Shown here piece after piece: positions 18,501-27,910 of a stretch of 64,000 nt of DNA. A program made the position numbers and the translations under genes. The notes under the pieces were generated by a model, which saw nothing but the letters and a program-made list of their open reading frames with translations, did not search any database and had not been told where the DNA came from. The stretch is taken from the NCBI GenBank assembly GCA_028280505.1, contig JANQLO010000071.1, positions 1 through 64,000 on the forward strand, given 5' to 3'. Source of the DNA: Chromatiales bacterium. Its GTDB lineage: Bacteria > Pseudomonadota > Gammaproteobacteria > Chromatiales > Chromatiaceae. Positions within the stretch are counted from its first letter, which is position 1. Each line of letters starts with the position of its first letter.

Positions 18501-18641
18501 GAGAGATGGCCAGTATCGCAGGTCATCTCGCTTTTTGCGGGAGCGTTGCGGTTGATTTATGAATTTACGTAGTCTAACAAGGCTGTTTGCTATACTTTTT
18601 GAATTGTTTTAATCACACTTGTTAATCTTGAAACTACACTA

Positions 18642-19415
18642 GTGAACTATTATCAACAGTTACTACAATATCGCCCAATACTCTATCAACTAGTGCGACA
18701 GCAGCTTATACTACGCTATAGGCGCACTTTTTTTGGTTATTTATGGACGCTATTTAATCCGTTGTTGATGATGTCTGTCACGGCCGTCGTTTTTTCGACG
18801 ATTTTCAACATGGATTTGAAAACGTACGCGATCTTTCTTTTTGCTGGAATGATTCCATTTTCCTACTTCAGTACCTCTGTTGTCCAAAGCGGTCAGTCGT
18901 TCATCCAAAATGAATCATTGTTAAAGAAGATTTATGTCCCTAAGCTTCTTTTTCCCTTGGGTGTAAGCGTTGCTCTATTGATCGATAGTCTCCTTACTTT
19001 TGTCGCGCTATTCCTTATAGTAGTAGTAATCGGCGGGAAGATATCATTTGCACTTATTTTTGTTCCCTTTGCATACTTGCTGCTTTTTTTGTTTACTTTT
19101 GGCGTGGCATTGGTGATGAGCGTCAGTACAGTATATTCCAGAGACCTCCAGCATATTGTTGGGATATTGATGCAGGCACTCCTATTCCTATCTCCTGTTT
19201 TCTACAAGCCTGACGCATTGCAGGGTAAGGTAGCTTGGCTGATTTCACTTAACCCTTTAACTCAGTTCATCGATTTGTTTAGAACTCCAATTTATTCCGG
19301 AGAGTTTCCATCGCTAACAACTGTTCTTATCTCAATGGCGTTGGCTGCGACGTCGGTATTTGTCGGCCTGTGGTTCTTTGCAAAACATGAAAATAAAGTA
19401 GCGTTTAGATTGTAA
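18642..19415 (+). CDS. wzm: O-antigen ABC exporter, permease
   Basis: ABC-2 type membrane protein of 257 residues. With Wzt it moves a finished undecaprenyl-diphosphate-linked polysaccharide across the inner membrane. About six hydrophobic helices are visible, starting near residues 30-50 and ending with SMALAATSVFVGLWFF. The ABC-2 signature region LNPLTQFIDLFRTPIYSG is near the C-terminus. The start is a GTG at 18642, and no strong ribosome site is visible. A TATACT box at 18591-18596 could be a -10 element, but no good -35 is at the right distance. wzt follows after 2 bases. The AT-rich codons contrast with the rfb operon. Confidence 0.93.
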   Translation: MNYYQQLLQYRPILYQLVRQQLILRYRRTFFGYLWTLFNPLLMMSVTAVVFSTIFNMDLKTYAIFLFAGMIPFSYFSTSVVQSGQSFIQNESLLKKIYVPKLLFPLGVSVALLIDSLLTFVALFLIVVVIGGKISFALIFVPFAYLLLFLFTFGVALVMSVSTVYSRDLQHIVGILMQALLFLSPVFYKPDALQGKVAWLISLNPLTQFIDLFRTPIYSGEFPSLTTVLISMALAATSVFVGLWFFAKHENKVAFRL

Positions 19416-19417
19416 TA

Positions 19418-20146
19418 GTGATGAAGGTTATTGTCGAAGATGTCTCGTTGAAATTTCGCCTCTATCACGAGGGGTCAGCTTCCGCTAAAGAGTATTTCGC
19501 TAATCTGCTTAGGCGACAGAAAAACAAGGCGTTTTCTGACTTTTGGGCACTGAAAAACGTTTCGTTGTCTATTGGGGAAGGTGAGCGGGTGGGTATCATA
19601 GGCCGCAACGGCGCAGGGAAAAGCACATTGCTCAAAACGGTCTGTCGAGTGTATGAACCCACTTACGGAAGGATCGTCGCAAATGGGCGCATAGCGCCTC
19701 TGTTAGAAATTGGCGCCGGATTTCATCCCGAATTTACCGGCCGAGAGAACATATATTTCAATGGCACTATTCTAGGTTACAACAAGAGGTTGCTTCGTGA
19801 AATCGAGAGCGAGGTTATTGCATTTGCGGAGCTCGAGGAGTTTATCGATACCCCGGTAAAATATTATTCGACGGGCATGTATATGAGGCTTGCTTTTTCT
19901 CTCGCGACGACGGTGCATCCCGATATTCTGGTGCTTGATGAGTTGTTTGCAGGCGGCGATTCTGAATTTGTTAAACGTGGCAAGGAACGCATGTATCGAA
20001 TGATCGATCGAGCGAGCGTAATGATCTTGGTATCGCATGATCAGAGCTTGTTACGTTCTCTGTGCAAGCGATTCATCTGGCTTGATCATGGAAAAATCAT
20101 TGCCGATGGTGATGTCGATGTCCTCAACCGATACTGCGCAGGTTGA
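19418..20146 (+). CDS. wzt: O-antigen ABC exporter, ATP-binding subunit
   Basis: ATPase partner of Wzm, 242 residues. Walker A is GRNGAGKS (residues 62-69). The signature motif is the O-antigen type YSTGMYMRLAFSLAT. Walker B is ILVLDELFAGGD, and the switch histidine is in VSHDQ. The protein ends right after the ATPase domain, so it lacks the C-terminal carbohydrate-binding module that in E. coli O9a Wzt reads the chain-end cap. It therefore resembles the short Wzt type, in which export does not need a cap-recognition domain. The start is GTG 19418 or ATG 19421. It overlaps the next gene by about 40 bases. Confidence 0.93.
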   Translation: MMKVIVEDVSLKFRLYHEGSASAKEYFANLLRRQKNKAFSDFWALKNVSLSIGEGERVGIIGRNGAGKSTLLKTVCRVYEPTYGRIVANGRIAPLLEIGAGFHPEFTGRENIYFNGTILGYNKRLLREIESEVIAFAELEEFIDTPVKYYSTGMYMRLAFSLATTVHPDILVLDELFAGGDSEFVKRGKERMYRMIDRASVMILVSHDQSLLRSLCKRFIWLDHGKIIADGDVDVLNRYCAG

Positions 20147-21491
20147 TTCGGAGCCACGCTTGCATCCGTTGCGCCGCATTTATCGAAAACATCTTGCGCG
20201 CTATGGTTGGGCGAGAAAGCTAAAATCAGTGATGTTAGTGGCTTGGGGGGGATATCTAAATATTCGGCACGTAGCCACATGGCGTGTGCAGTCTTCAGTG
20301 TTTTTACGGATGTTTGGAAGTCGGACGCGTTCTCGAGTCTACTCAATGTGTTCGTTCGTCGATTACTCTGATGCGATTACGGCTGTATCATACTCGTTAA
20401 CTCCTCCGCATACAGTCGAACTCGGGATGCCTTCTGTATTTCCTGCTGATAAGCGGGATCGTTTAAGGTCGGAGTCGTGGCTGTTCGGCGCGCCTGAGGT
20501 GAGAGCAATTGAGATTCCGGATGCGGAGATTATTGGGCGATGCGAGTTTGTGTTTTCCGGGTCGATATGCCTTCATCACGATCTTTACGATTTCGATCGA
20601 GACTTTCCAGCAGAGGAAATGCATGGTCTTCTTAGTATCAACGCTGAGAAAAAGCTGCTAGCCCGCTATGGAAAGAGATGTAGTGGGGTGCCGACTGAGA
20701 ACGGGGTGATCTCACTTATTGGATCCGCATCCGCGAACTATGTTCATTGGCTTACAGAGTGCGCCCCCAAACTGGCCTTGGTAGACGAGATACCGGAGTT
20801 GGCATTGTTGCCGCTGGTCGTCGATGCAGGGTTGCATCCAAATATGCTTGAGGCGTTGCAGTATCTAAATGTCCATCAACGCCGTATCATTACGATTCGC
20901 CCGGGCGAAGGTATTCGAGTACGTAGGGCAATCTGTGTTACACCAACTGCCTATGTGCCTTTTGACTTTCGCCGGGGGATTAGTGCGCAGCAGTTACGCA
21001 TCGCCCCAAACTGGGCGATATACGTGCCGCGTGCGCTGCACGTATTACGCGGACACTTTCTATCACGCTTTACCGAGTTCCCTTCGCCACGGCGCCGACA
21101 TTTATATTTGCGACGCACATCGCAGTTCCGTCAAATACGGAATGCCGAGGAAGTCGAGGAGTGTGTCAGTGCGCTCGGTTTCGAGATAGTAGAGCCGGAA
21201 AGGCTTTCGTTTGCTGAGCAGGTTAGGTTGTTCAGTGCGGCTGATATGGTCGTGGCTCAAGCGGGAGGCGCGCTCGGAAATATAGTTTTTGCCCCCGAAA
21301 GGTGCAGAATTATCATACTGTCTGCTTGGTCACCATTTAGTATCTATTACTACTTCTCAAATTTGGCTTCGATCCTCGGTTTGCGCAGCACGTATGTGTT
21401 GTGCGACCAAGTGACTGAACAAGGGTCGCATCCAGCGCATCACGGTTTGGATGTGGATTTGTGCACACTGAAAGAGGCGATACTCCAATGA
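20106..21491 (+). CDS. Glycosyltransferase family 61 (DUF563) protein
   Basis: About 461 residues. The C-terminal half carries GT61 features: ASANYVHWLTECAPKLALVDE, RRHLYLRRTSQFRQIRNAEE, and FSAADMVVAQAGGALGNIVFAPE. GT61 enzymes include plant xylosyltransferases and many bacterial polysaccharide transferases, so the donor sugar cannot be inferred. The start is uncertain: ATG 20088, 20106, 20112 and 20118 are all inside wzt. 20106 was chosen for a GGAAA stretch about 11 bases upstream. The stop overlaps the next gene's ATG (ATGA). Confidence 0.8.
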   Translation: MVMSMSSTDTAQVDSEPRLHPLRRIYRKHLARYGWARKLKSVMLVAWGGYLNIRHVATWRVQSSVFLRMFGSRTRSRVYSMCSFVDYSDAITAVSYSLTPPHTVELGMPSVFPADKRDRLRSESWLFGAPEVRAIEIPDAEIIGRCEFVFSGSICLHHDLYDFDRDFPAEEMHGLLSINAEKKLLARYGKRCSGVPTENGVISLIGSASANYVHWLTECAPKLALVDEIPELALLPLVVDAGLHPNMLEALQYLNVHQRRIITIRPGEGIRVRRAICVTPTAYVPFDFRRGISAQQLRIAPNWAIYVPRALHVLRGHFLSRFTEFPSPRRRHLYLRRTSQFRQIRNAEEVEECVSALGFEIVEPERLSFAEQVRLFSAADMVVAQAGGALGNIVFAPERCRIIILSAWSPFSIYYYFSNLASILGLRSTYVLCDQVTEQGSHPAHHGLDVDLCTLKEAILQ

Positions 21492-22240
21492 GCCATAAGG
21501 TACCGTTTAACGATCTGACATTCGAGGAATTTCAGGAACTTGCAGGTAACGAAAAGTTGAGCCATCACGAAAAGGTGGGCTTTCCAAACGAATACCGTGA
21601 AGGCAAAGAGAAGGCGATTTTTACCGATGTGCGGAGTAAGCTGGGTGCGCTTGGAAAGACCGAAAGAACCATTCTGGAAATCGGGCCAGGGTGCAGTCAG
21701 CTACCGATGATGCTCGTGGAACTGGGCCGCGAACGAAGCCATTGCCTTCACTTTGCGGACAGTGCGGAGATGCTCGCACACCTTCCTGATGGTGAGGGTA
21801 TCCAAAAATGGCCAGGCCGATATCCGCAAGAGATGAGTGCTTTGTTCGAGCAACTTGGGGGGCGGGTCGATGTCGTGATTGCGTACAGTGTGATCCAGTA
21901 CGTATTTAGTGGGGGCAATCTTTGGGATTTCCTTGATCGAACGCTTTTTCTGTTGGCGGAGGGGGGGGAGATACTACTAGGGGATATTCCAAATATTTCA
22001 ATGAGAAAGCGGTTTTTTTCCAGCACTGAGGGCACTGAATGCCATCGTCGATATACCGGTCGTGATGAATTGCCCGATGTACGATTCAACCAGCTGGAAG
22101 GCGGTCGAATGGACGATTCAGTTGTGATGGCAATACTTGCGCGGGCGCGGGCGCAAGGTTTTCATGCTTGGGTGGTGCCGCAGGCAGCCGAGTTGCCTAT
22201 GGCAAATCGTCGTGAGGACATACTGATTAGAAGGCCGTGA
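21488..22240 (+). CDS. SAM-dependent methyltransferase of the polysaccharide locus
   Basis: A 250-residue class I methyltransferase with motif I ILEIGPGCSQLPMMLVEL, a CLHFADSAEMLAHL acidic-loop region, and VDVVIAYSVIQYVF, where motif II is expected. The N-terminal FNDLTFEEFQELAGNEKLS is typical of methyltransferases beside sugar-nucleotide and acetyltransferase genes in surface polysaccharide loci. The acceptor is unknown. It starts at ATG 21488 within the stop of the GT61 gene and overlaps the acetyltransferase by 4 bases, so the genes form one operon. Confidence 0.8.
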   Translation: MSHKVPFNDLTFEEFQELAGNEKLSHHEKVGFPNEYREGKEKAIFTDVRSKLGALGKTERTILEIGPGCSQLPMMLVELGRERSHCLHFADSAEMLAHLPDGEGIQKWPGRYPQEMSALFEQLGGRVDVVIAYSVIQYVFSGGNLWDFLDRTLFLLAEGGEILLGDIPNISMRKRFFSSTEGTECHRRYTGRDELPDVRFNQLEGGRMDDSVVMAILARARAQGFHAWVVPQAAELPMANRREDILIRRP

Positions 22241-22920
22241 TCAAAATGAAGGCACAGAAACTCATCATCGTCGGTGATTCCGCATTTGCGGAGATTGCCA
22301 GGGAGTATTTCGATGCTGATACGGAGTATGAACCCGTGGCGTTTTCCGTTGAGTCTGCTTACTTGAATAGGAACACGCTGCATGGTCTTCCGATTGTTCC
22401 ATTCGAGCAACTGGAAAGTCGCTATTTGCCCGCTGATCATTCGGTATTCGTCGCAATTACTTACACTCAACTTAACCGTTTACGTGCTCGTTTGATGCGC
22501 ATAGCCAAGACGAAAGGCTACCATCTTGCGTCCTATATCAGCTCGCGCGCATTTATTTGGCGCAATGTCGAGCTTGGTGAGCATTGTTTCGTCTTTGAGG
22601 ACAACACGATTCAGCCTTACGCAAAAATTGGCGATAATGTCGTGCTGTGGAGTGGTAACCATATCGGTCATCACTCTGTCATTCAGGATCACTGCTTTAT
22701 CTCTTCCCATGTGGTCATTTCTGGCTTTTGTGAAGTTGGTGAGCGCAGCTTTTTAGGTGTAAATAGCGCACTCGCTAACAATGTCACACTTGGGCGAGAT
22801 AACTGGGTCGGCCCCGGGGTTGTTGTCAGTCGTGCTACGGAACCAGGTTCGTTGTTTGGTGCGCCGGTGCTCGGGCCTTCGAAGGTATCTTCATTACGTT
22901 TCTTCAAGATCAAGGAATGA
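22237..22920 (+). CDS. PglD-like sugar O/N-acetyltransferase (left-handed beta-helix)
   Basis: A 227-residue protein (218 if the ATG at 22246 is used). The N-terminal nucleotide-sugar binding Rossmann part (KLIIVGDSAFAEIAREYF) is followed by hexapeptide repeats (residues about 110-205: VELGEHCFVFEDNTIQ, AKIGDNVVLWSGNHIGHHS, CEVGERSFLGVNSALANNV). This is the PglD/WeeI layout, which acetylates an amino group on a UDP- or dTDP-linked amino sugar. In this operon the likely substrate is the dTDP-3-amino-3,6-dideoxyhexose made by the genes at 24813-26353. This is inferred from context. Confidence 0.85.
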   Translation: MIKMKAQKLIIVGDSAFAEIAREYFDADTEYEPVAFSVESAYLNRNTLHGLPIVPFEQLESRYLPADHSVFVAITYTQLNRLRARLMRIAKTKGYHLASYISSRAFIWRNVELGEHCFVFEDNTIQPYAKIGDNVVLWSGNHIGHHSVIQDHCFISSHVVISGFCEVGERSFLGVNSALANNVTLGRDNWVGPGVVVSRATEPGSLFGAPVLGPSKVSSLRFFKIKE

Positions 22921-23852
22921 AGGAGATGCATTGGCGTAAGCTTGGCATCGTTTATTGTCCAGACGGTCGCTTACCTTGGGCAAAATCCCATGCGATGGTT
23001 CCCACTCCTTTGCGTCTCAATGATTCTGTCGTGAGGGTGTTTGCGACCTTTTGCGATCAGACTGGAATCGGGAGGCCCGGGTACGTAGATGTTTCGGTGG
23101 ATGATCCGACGCGGGTTGTTGGTGTCTCGAGGTCTCCCCTTCTCGAACTGGGTGAGCCGGGCACTTTCGATGAAAACGGCATTCTTCTTTGCTCAGTAGT
23201 TCGCGAAAACGAAGATAAATGGAAGATCTATTATGTCGGTTTCGAGCTTGGCACGAGAATACGCTATAGGCTGCTGACTGGGGTAGCGCAGAGTGACGAC
23301 GGTGGTAAGAGTTTTAGACGTCTCGGTCGAACGCCGGCTCTGGAGCGAAGCAGCGCAGAACTCTACTTTCGCGGTGGTCCTTACTGTCTGTTGGAGGACG
23401 GGATATATCGTCTGTGGTATGTGGCCGGTAGCGAATGGCTTGATGTCGATGGCAAGCCTATGCCGGTATACGATGTGCGCTATGTTGAGTCAAACGACGG
23501 GGTCATATGGCCATCTGAGGGGGACGTACAGATTCCGATCACTGGGCCCGACGAGCATGGCTTTGGTAGACCCTATGTAATTCCAAAACCAACTGGCGGT
23601 TACCGAATGTTTTATTCGGTTCGACGTAAGTCTTTCAGAGCCTATCGACTTGGCTATGCGGAATCTAGCAACGGACGTGAATGGGTTCGAATGGATGATA
23701 AGCTGAATCTGGATGTGGGCGAAGGAAGCTTCGACTCGGACGCAATCATGTATGCAGCGCCCATTGAAATAAATGGGAGGTTATATGTGTTTTATAACGG
23801 CAACGATTTCGGCCGCGATGGGTTTGCTGCTGCAGTTCTGGACGAAGAATGA
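22917..23852 (+). CDS. Five-bladed beta-propeller protein (GH43/GH32-like fold)
   Basis: A 311-residue soluble protein with repeats like those of GH43-type propellers: VYCPDGRLPWAKSHAMVPTP, GVAQSDDGGKSFRRLG, GPYCLLEDGIYRLWYVAGSEW, VRYVESNDGVIWPSEGD, LGYAESSNGREWVRMD and NGRLYVFYNGNDFGRDG. There is no signal peptide, so it acts in the cytoplasm. It may therefore modify or bind a nucleotide sugar or lipid-linked glycan rather than digest an external polymer. Propeller genes of this type occur in polysaccharide loci, but I know of no assigned function. It overlaps both neighbours by 4 bases, which shows operon membership. Confidence 0.7.
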   Translation: MKEMHWRKLGIVYCPDGRLPWAKSHAMVPTPLRLNDSVVRVFATFCDQTGIGRPGYVDVSVDDPTRVVGVSRSPLLELGEPGTFDENGILLCSVVRENEDKWKIYYVGFELGTRIRYRLLTGVAQSDDGGKSFRRLGRTPALERSSAELYFRGGPYCLLEDGIYRLWYVAGSEWLDVDGKPMPVYDVRYVESNDGVIWPSEGDVQIPITGPDEHGFGRPYVIPKPTGGYRMFYSVRRKSFRAYRLGYAESSNGREWVRMDDKLNLDVGEGSFDSDAIMYAAPIEINGRLYVFYNGNDFGRDGFAAAVLDEE

Positions 23853-24811
23853 ACCTGCACGTGCGTCCATATACTCCGGCTGATGCCGATGATTGGGATG
23901 CGTTCTGTGCGACCGCTCACCAGGCAACTTTCCTTCACACGCGTCGGTTTTTGTCTCATCACGGAAACCGGTTTCACGACTACTCTGTTATTGTCGAGGA
24001 TGACAGGCGTTGGGTTGCAGTTTTTCCCGCAGCGCTTCATTTGGAGGAGCTAACCACCGTTGTCAGTCATCCGGGAATAACGTATGGAGGGCTGATCCAC
24101 CGCGGTGATTTGCGCGGTGATAGGATGCTAGATGCTATTCGGGTTTTATGTCGTTGGTATGTGGATCATGGAATAGTCAAACTTATGTACAAAGCTGTAC
24201 CAATGTTTTATCACGCTGTGCCTGCGCAGGATGATCTCTATGCCCTTTTTCGTCTCGGCGCGTTGCGAACGCGTTGTGATCTGAGTAGCACTATTGATCT
24301 ACAGTATCGCACCCGACCGAGCGAACGCCGCAGGCGTAGCTTGAAGAAAGCACTCAAGGCAGGGGTTGATATCAAAGAAGGAGTGCAATATCTGCCGCAT
24401 CTTTGGCAGGTAGTTACTGATAACCTACAACGTAAGCATCAAACCTCGCCGACGCATAGTCTCGAAGAGATTATGCTACTCACGGAAAGCTTTCCCGACA
24501 ATATTTACTGCATTGTAGGAGTACACCGAGATAGCATCGTTGCAGGCCTGGTGGTCTTCTCAGACCACAATGTTGATCACGCACAGTACATCGCATCTAG
24601 CGAAGTCGGCTATCAGATTGCTGCCCTTGATGCTTTACTAGAATCCTGTATTACCCGCGCAACTGACTCGGGGAAGCGCTGGTTCGATTTCGGAATTAGC
24701 ACTGAAAATAGCGGACGATTCCTAAACGATGGTCTTTATCGTTTTAAATCCGAATTCGGTGGGGGTGGCACAGTTCATGAATTCTTCGAATTAAATTTGG
24801 CTAGATGTTGA
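23849..24811 (+). CDS. FemAB/GNAT-fold acyltransferase
   Basis: A 320-residue protein with the double-GNAT layout of FemAB-like transferases: an N-terminal part (FLHTRRFLSHHGNRFHDYSV, WVAVFPAALHLEE) and a C-terminal acyl-binding part (IYCIVGVHRDSIVAGLVVFS, ALDALLESCITRATDSG, FDFGISTENSGRFLNDGLYR, FKSEFGGGGTVHEFFEL). Members of the group transfer amino acids or acyl groups to amino sugars and peptides. Its overlap with the propeller gene and position just before the FdtA-type isomerase suggest it acylates the 3-amino sugar or another residue of the O-unit. The donor is unknown. Confidence 0.75.
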   Translation: MNLHVRPYTPADADDWDAFCATAHQATFLHTRRFLSHHGNRFHDYSVIVEDDRRWVAVFPAALHLEELTTVVSHPGITYGGLIHRGDLRGDRMLDAIRVLCRWYVDHGIVKLMYKAVPMFYHAVPAQDDLYALFRLGALRTRCDLSSTIDLQYRTRPSERRRRSLKKALKAGVDIKEGVQYLPHLWQVVTDNLQRKHQTSPTHSLEEIMLLTESFPDNIYCIVGVHRDSIVAGLVVFSDHNVDHAQYIASSEVGYQIAALDALLESCITRATDSGKRWFDFGISTENSGRFLNDGLYRFKSEFGGGGTVHEFFELNLARC

Positions 24812-24812
24812 G

Positions 24813-25229
24813 ATGTCTACTAAAAGATGCGGGATCATCGAGTTGCCTAAGATTCACGATGTTCGGGGAAACCTAACTTTTGTTGAAAGTTCACGCCACG
24901 TGCCTTTCGAAATCAAACGTGTCTACTACCTTTACGATGTTCCTGGTGGGGCAAGTCGCGCTGCCCACGGACATAAAGCTCTACATCAACTGATGATCGC
25001 TATGTCCGGAAGTTTTGATGTGACTGTCGATGATGGTGAGAAGAAGCGCATGTTCCATTTAAATCGTTCGTATTACGGATTGTATATTCCACCGATGATT
25101 TGGCGTGATCTCGATAATTTCTCTTCTGGTGCCGTTTGTATGGTATTGGCCTCGGACTACTATGATGAGGATGACTACTTCAGGGACCGAAATGATTTCA
25201 TTCGAGCGGCCCGTCGGAAGAAGTCATGA
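24813..25229 (+). CDS. FdtA/QdtA-type dTDP-4-oxo-6-deoxyglucose 3,4-ketoisomerase
   Basis: A 138-residue single-cupin protein. It moves the keto group of dTDP-4-keto-6-deoxyglucose (product of RfbB) to C3. The histidine-rich [19 protein letters not shown] segment and [15 protein letters not shown] are typical of the family, as is the opening [18 protein letters not shown]. FdtA yields the galacto (Fuc3N) and QdtA the gluco (Qui3N) epimer, and sequence inspection alone does not separate them. The aminotransferase gene overlaps its stop by 4 bases and provides the next step. Confidence 0.88.
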   Translation: MSTKRCGIIELPKIHDVRGNLTFVESSRHVPFEIKRVYYLYDVPGGASRAAHGHKALHQLMIAMSGSFDVTVDDGEKKRMFHLNRSYYGLYIPPMIWRDLDNFSSGAVCMVLASDYYDEDDYFRDRNDFIRAARRKKS

Positions 25230-26353
25230 TCGTGCCATTCTTAGACCTAAAGGCCTCCCATCGTGAATTGAAGAAAGAACTAGACAATGTCTTTCTGCAG
25301 GTACTTGAATCCGGTTGTTTCGTAATGGGGTCGGAGTTAGAGGCTTTTGAGGCGGAGTTCGCTGAATACTGTGAAGTTAAATACTGCGTTGGCGTAGCCA
25401 ATGGTCTGGAAGCTCTGCATCTCCTGTTGCGTGCCTATGAGATAGGGCCTGGGGATGAGGTGATCGTTCCGTCGAACACTTTTATTGCCACTTGGCTTGC
25501 TGTATCAAACTGTGGTGCAACGCCAGTTCCTGTGGAGCCTTCCCCTTTTACTTATAACCTTGATCCTGACAGAATCGAGGACGCAATTACACACAAGACA
25601 TGTGCCATCATGCCAGTCCACCTTTATGGGCAGCCTGCTGATATGGATCCCATCAAAGTAATTGCGAGAAAATACGGACTGGCCGTTATCGAGGATGCTG
25701 CGCAGTCACAAGGTGCGCGCTATAAGGGACGTCGGACAGGGTCGCTGGGTGATGCTGCGGGGACAAGTTTTTATCCTGGTAAGAACCTCGGGGCGCTGGG
25801 TGATGGTGGTGCTGTCTTAACAAATGACGCAGTTGTTGCCGAGAAAGTGCGTCGCTTACGGAACTATGGCTCGGAGATCAAGTATCAACATGAAGTGGTC
25901 GGCTACAACTCACGTTTAGATGAGCTTCAGGCGGCGATTTTACGAGTCAAGCTGACAAGATTGGACGATTGGAATCAGCGACGTAGAGATGTGGCTCAAG
26001 CTTACTGTAATCAACTCTCTGGATTTGATCTCGTGCTTCCATGTGTTCCTGAGTGGGCCGACCCGGTGTGGCACTTATTTGTGGTGCTGTCTCAGGATAG
26101 AGATACCCTACAGGCTTTCCTCCGCGAGCAAGGTGTCGACACCATGGTCCATTATCCTATCCCTCCGCACAAACAGCGCTGCTATGCGAATCTCTCATGG
26201 GCTGAATACCCAGTTGCAGAAAAGCAGGCAACTCAAGTCTTGAGCTTACCTATTTATCCTTCAATGGGTACATCAGATATTTCAGGTGTGGTTAGTGCCA
26301 TTGGTGCATTTTTTTATTTTAAAGAGAAGCATATTGGCGGCTCTGGTCAATAA
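25226..26353 (+). CDS. DegT/DnrJ aminotransferase, FdtB/QdtB-type
   Basis: A 375-residue PLP-dependent sugar aminotransferase. The PLP lysine is K186 in [15 protein letters not shown]. The cofactor aspartate is in [15 protein letters not shown]. The conserved C-terminal [16 protein letters not shown] is present. It most likely converts dTDP-3-keto-6-deoxyhexose to dTDP-3-amino-3,6-dideoxyhexose, since it directly follows the isomerase with a 4-base overlap. The amino sugar would then be N-acylated by the PglD-like or FemAB-like enzyme upstream. Confidence 0.9.
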   Translation: MIVPFLDLKASHRELKKELDNVFLQVLESGCFVMGSELEAFEAEFAEYCEVKYCVGVANGLEALHLLLRAYEIGPGDEVIVPSNTFIATWLAVSNCGATPVPVEPSPFTYNLDPDRIEDAITHKTCAIMPVHLYGQPADMDPIKVIARKYGLAVIEDAAQSQGARYKGRRTGSLGDAAGTSFYPGKNLGALGDGGAVLTNDAVVAEKVRRLRNYGSEIKYQHEVVGYNSRLDELQAAILRVKLTRLDDWNQRRRDVAQAYCNQLSGFDLVLPCVPEWADPVWHLFVVLSQDRDTLQAFLREQGVDTMVHYPIPPHKQRCYANLSWAEYPVAEKQATQVLSLPIYPSMGTSDISGVVSAIGAFFYFKEKHIGGSGQ

Positions 26354-26394
26354 GGTTCGTCCGATTCAACTGAACTATTTGCGTATGAACCAAT

Positions 26395-27858
26395 ATGTTT
26401 TGGTGTTTCTCCGACAAGAATTGGCATAAACAAACTAATAAACTTATAGCGTCGGAAAGATTGAATGATGCACTCACTGCCATTCAGTCTATTGTCGAGA
26501 GAGTTTTTTGTGAACCCGTCAATGTCGCGAGAGTCTTCGGGACGCCCACCCTTGATGAAATGTGTCAAGCGGTAGGCAAGATTACTCTCGAGCGCCATGC
26601 GAAGGCTGGCTTCACGACTCCAGAGGGTGCGGGATTGCGGGGCGGTGACTTGCCGACCGTTTACCTCGTAAGTAGGTTGCAAGCTTCGGGTGGTCATACG
26701 GCGGCGCTGGCTGATGTCATCCGTGCGGCTGGTGCGGCGCGTTCCGTTGTTATTGCGACCGGTACTTGTGGTCCACCTGGTCTCGATGCAGTTAAGGCGA
26801 AGCTGTCAGAGGTTTCGGGCGTTACATTCGAACAAGCCCCACCAGGGAGTCGCCTGTCCAAATTAGAGTGGATTCAACGGCGTCTCACGCAGCTCAAACC
26901 GACTACGGTGTGGCTGTTCAATCATCATCAGGATAGTGTTGCTGTTGCGGCGGTTCAGCCGGAGCAGGGCTATCAAGTGTGCTTTTATCATCATGGTGAC
27001 CACCATATGTGTCTTGGCGTGCATCTGTCTTACGCTGAGCACTACGATCCGCACCCGATGGGTTTTCACAACTGTCGGGACGTGCTCGGGATAAGGCGCA
27101 ATCACTATCTCCCTCTAGTAGTTCCCGACCAGGGTGATAGACCCAATCATTCGGGCTTCCTACAGGCGGGCCGATTGATAACCTGCACTGCGGCTGGTCC
27201 AAACAAACTAGAAGTCCCGTATGCCATTCAATATGTAGACGTTGTTCCTGAGCTGCTCAGTATTACTGGTGGTAAGCATATCCACATCGGCCGCTTGACG
27301 TTGCTCGCTCGCTGGAGAATCCTGCTGGGGATGCGACGCCTCGGCGTGCCGAGCAATGCCTTTGTCTATGTGCCCTATGTTCCGAGTGTATGGAGGGCGT
27401 TACATACGTTTCGTGTCGACCTTTACGTCTCTTCATTTCCGTACGGTGGTGGCCGAACCTTGGTCGAAGTGATGGGAGCGGGCGTTCCTTCACTAATGCA
27501 TGAGCACCACGCGAGCCGGATGCTGGGGGGAGTTGACATGGCATACAACGAGGCTGTGGCATGGCGGACCAAACGGGAGTTGTTTGAGGCACTGCGGGCT
27601 GTCGACAGCCAGTCTCTCGAGCGACAGAGCAGGGCTGCACGCGCTCGCTATGAACGATTTCATCGCGCGGATATCTTGACCAGAGCCTTGGCTGCACCAG
27701 AAGAACTACAAGTTCCCGAGCTTCGCACGGATTATCAATCAGATTCGTTGTCTCGGGCGTTGGAGGACTCGTATAGCGTCAATCTTTGGGGATTATTGTA
27801 TCGGTTGGGTTTGCGTACGTGGCTTAGGTGGAAAAGTAGTTTTGGGCTTCTTGTCTGA
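26395..27858 (+). CDS. Putative GT-B glycosyltransferase
   Basis: A 487-residue protein. After about 85 poorly conserved residues, a GT-B-like pattern appears: VYLVSRLQASGGHTAALADVI (glycine-rich acceptor loop), TVWLFNHHQDSVAVAAVQ, and near the C-terminus VDLYVSSFPYGGGRTLVEVM followed by GVPSLMHEHHASRMLGG. The last part resembles the nucleotide-sugar site of GT4/GT41 proteins. HHGDHHMCLGV and YAEHYDPHP are histidine-rich and unusual. It is likely an O-unit transferase, with donor unknown. The ATG at 26395 lies 41 bases after the aminotransferase, with no strong ribosome site. Confidence 0.7.
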   Translation: MFWCFSDKNWHKQTNKLIASERLNDALTAIQSIVERVFCEPVNVARVFGTPTLDEMCQAVGKITLERHAKAGFTTPEGAGLRGGDLPTVYLVSRLQASGGHTAALADVIRAAGAARSVVIATGTCGPPGLDAVKAKLSEVSGVTFEQAPPGSRLSKLEWIQRRLTQLKPTTVWLFNHHQDSVAVAAVQPEQGYQVCFYHHGDHHMCLGVHLSYAEHYDPHPMGFHNCRDVLGIRRNHYLPLVVPDQGDRPNHSGFLQAGRLITCTAAGPNKLEVPYAIQYVDVVPELLSITGGKHIHIGRLTLLARWRILLGMRRLGVPSNAFVYVPYVPSVWRALHTFRVDLYVSSFPYGGGRTLVEVMGAGVPSLMHEHHASRMLGGVDMAYNEAVAWRTKRELFEALRAVDSQSLERQSRAARARYERFHRADILTRALAAPEELQVPELRTDYQSDSLSRALEDSYSVNLWGLLYRLGLRTWLRWKSSFGLLV

Positions 27859-27910
27859 CAGTTGGCTACGCGGAACACTGAGTAATTAGGTTGAAGTTGG
27901 GGAGCAGCTA

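Noticed and set aside
18591-18596. TATACT as -10 box of a wzm promoter
   Set aside because: No acceptable -35 hexamer lies 16-18 bases upstream, so it is not listed as a promoter.
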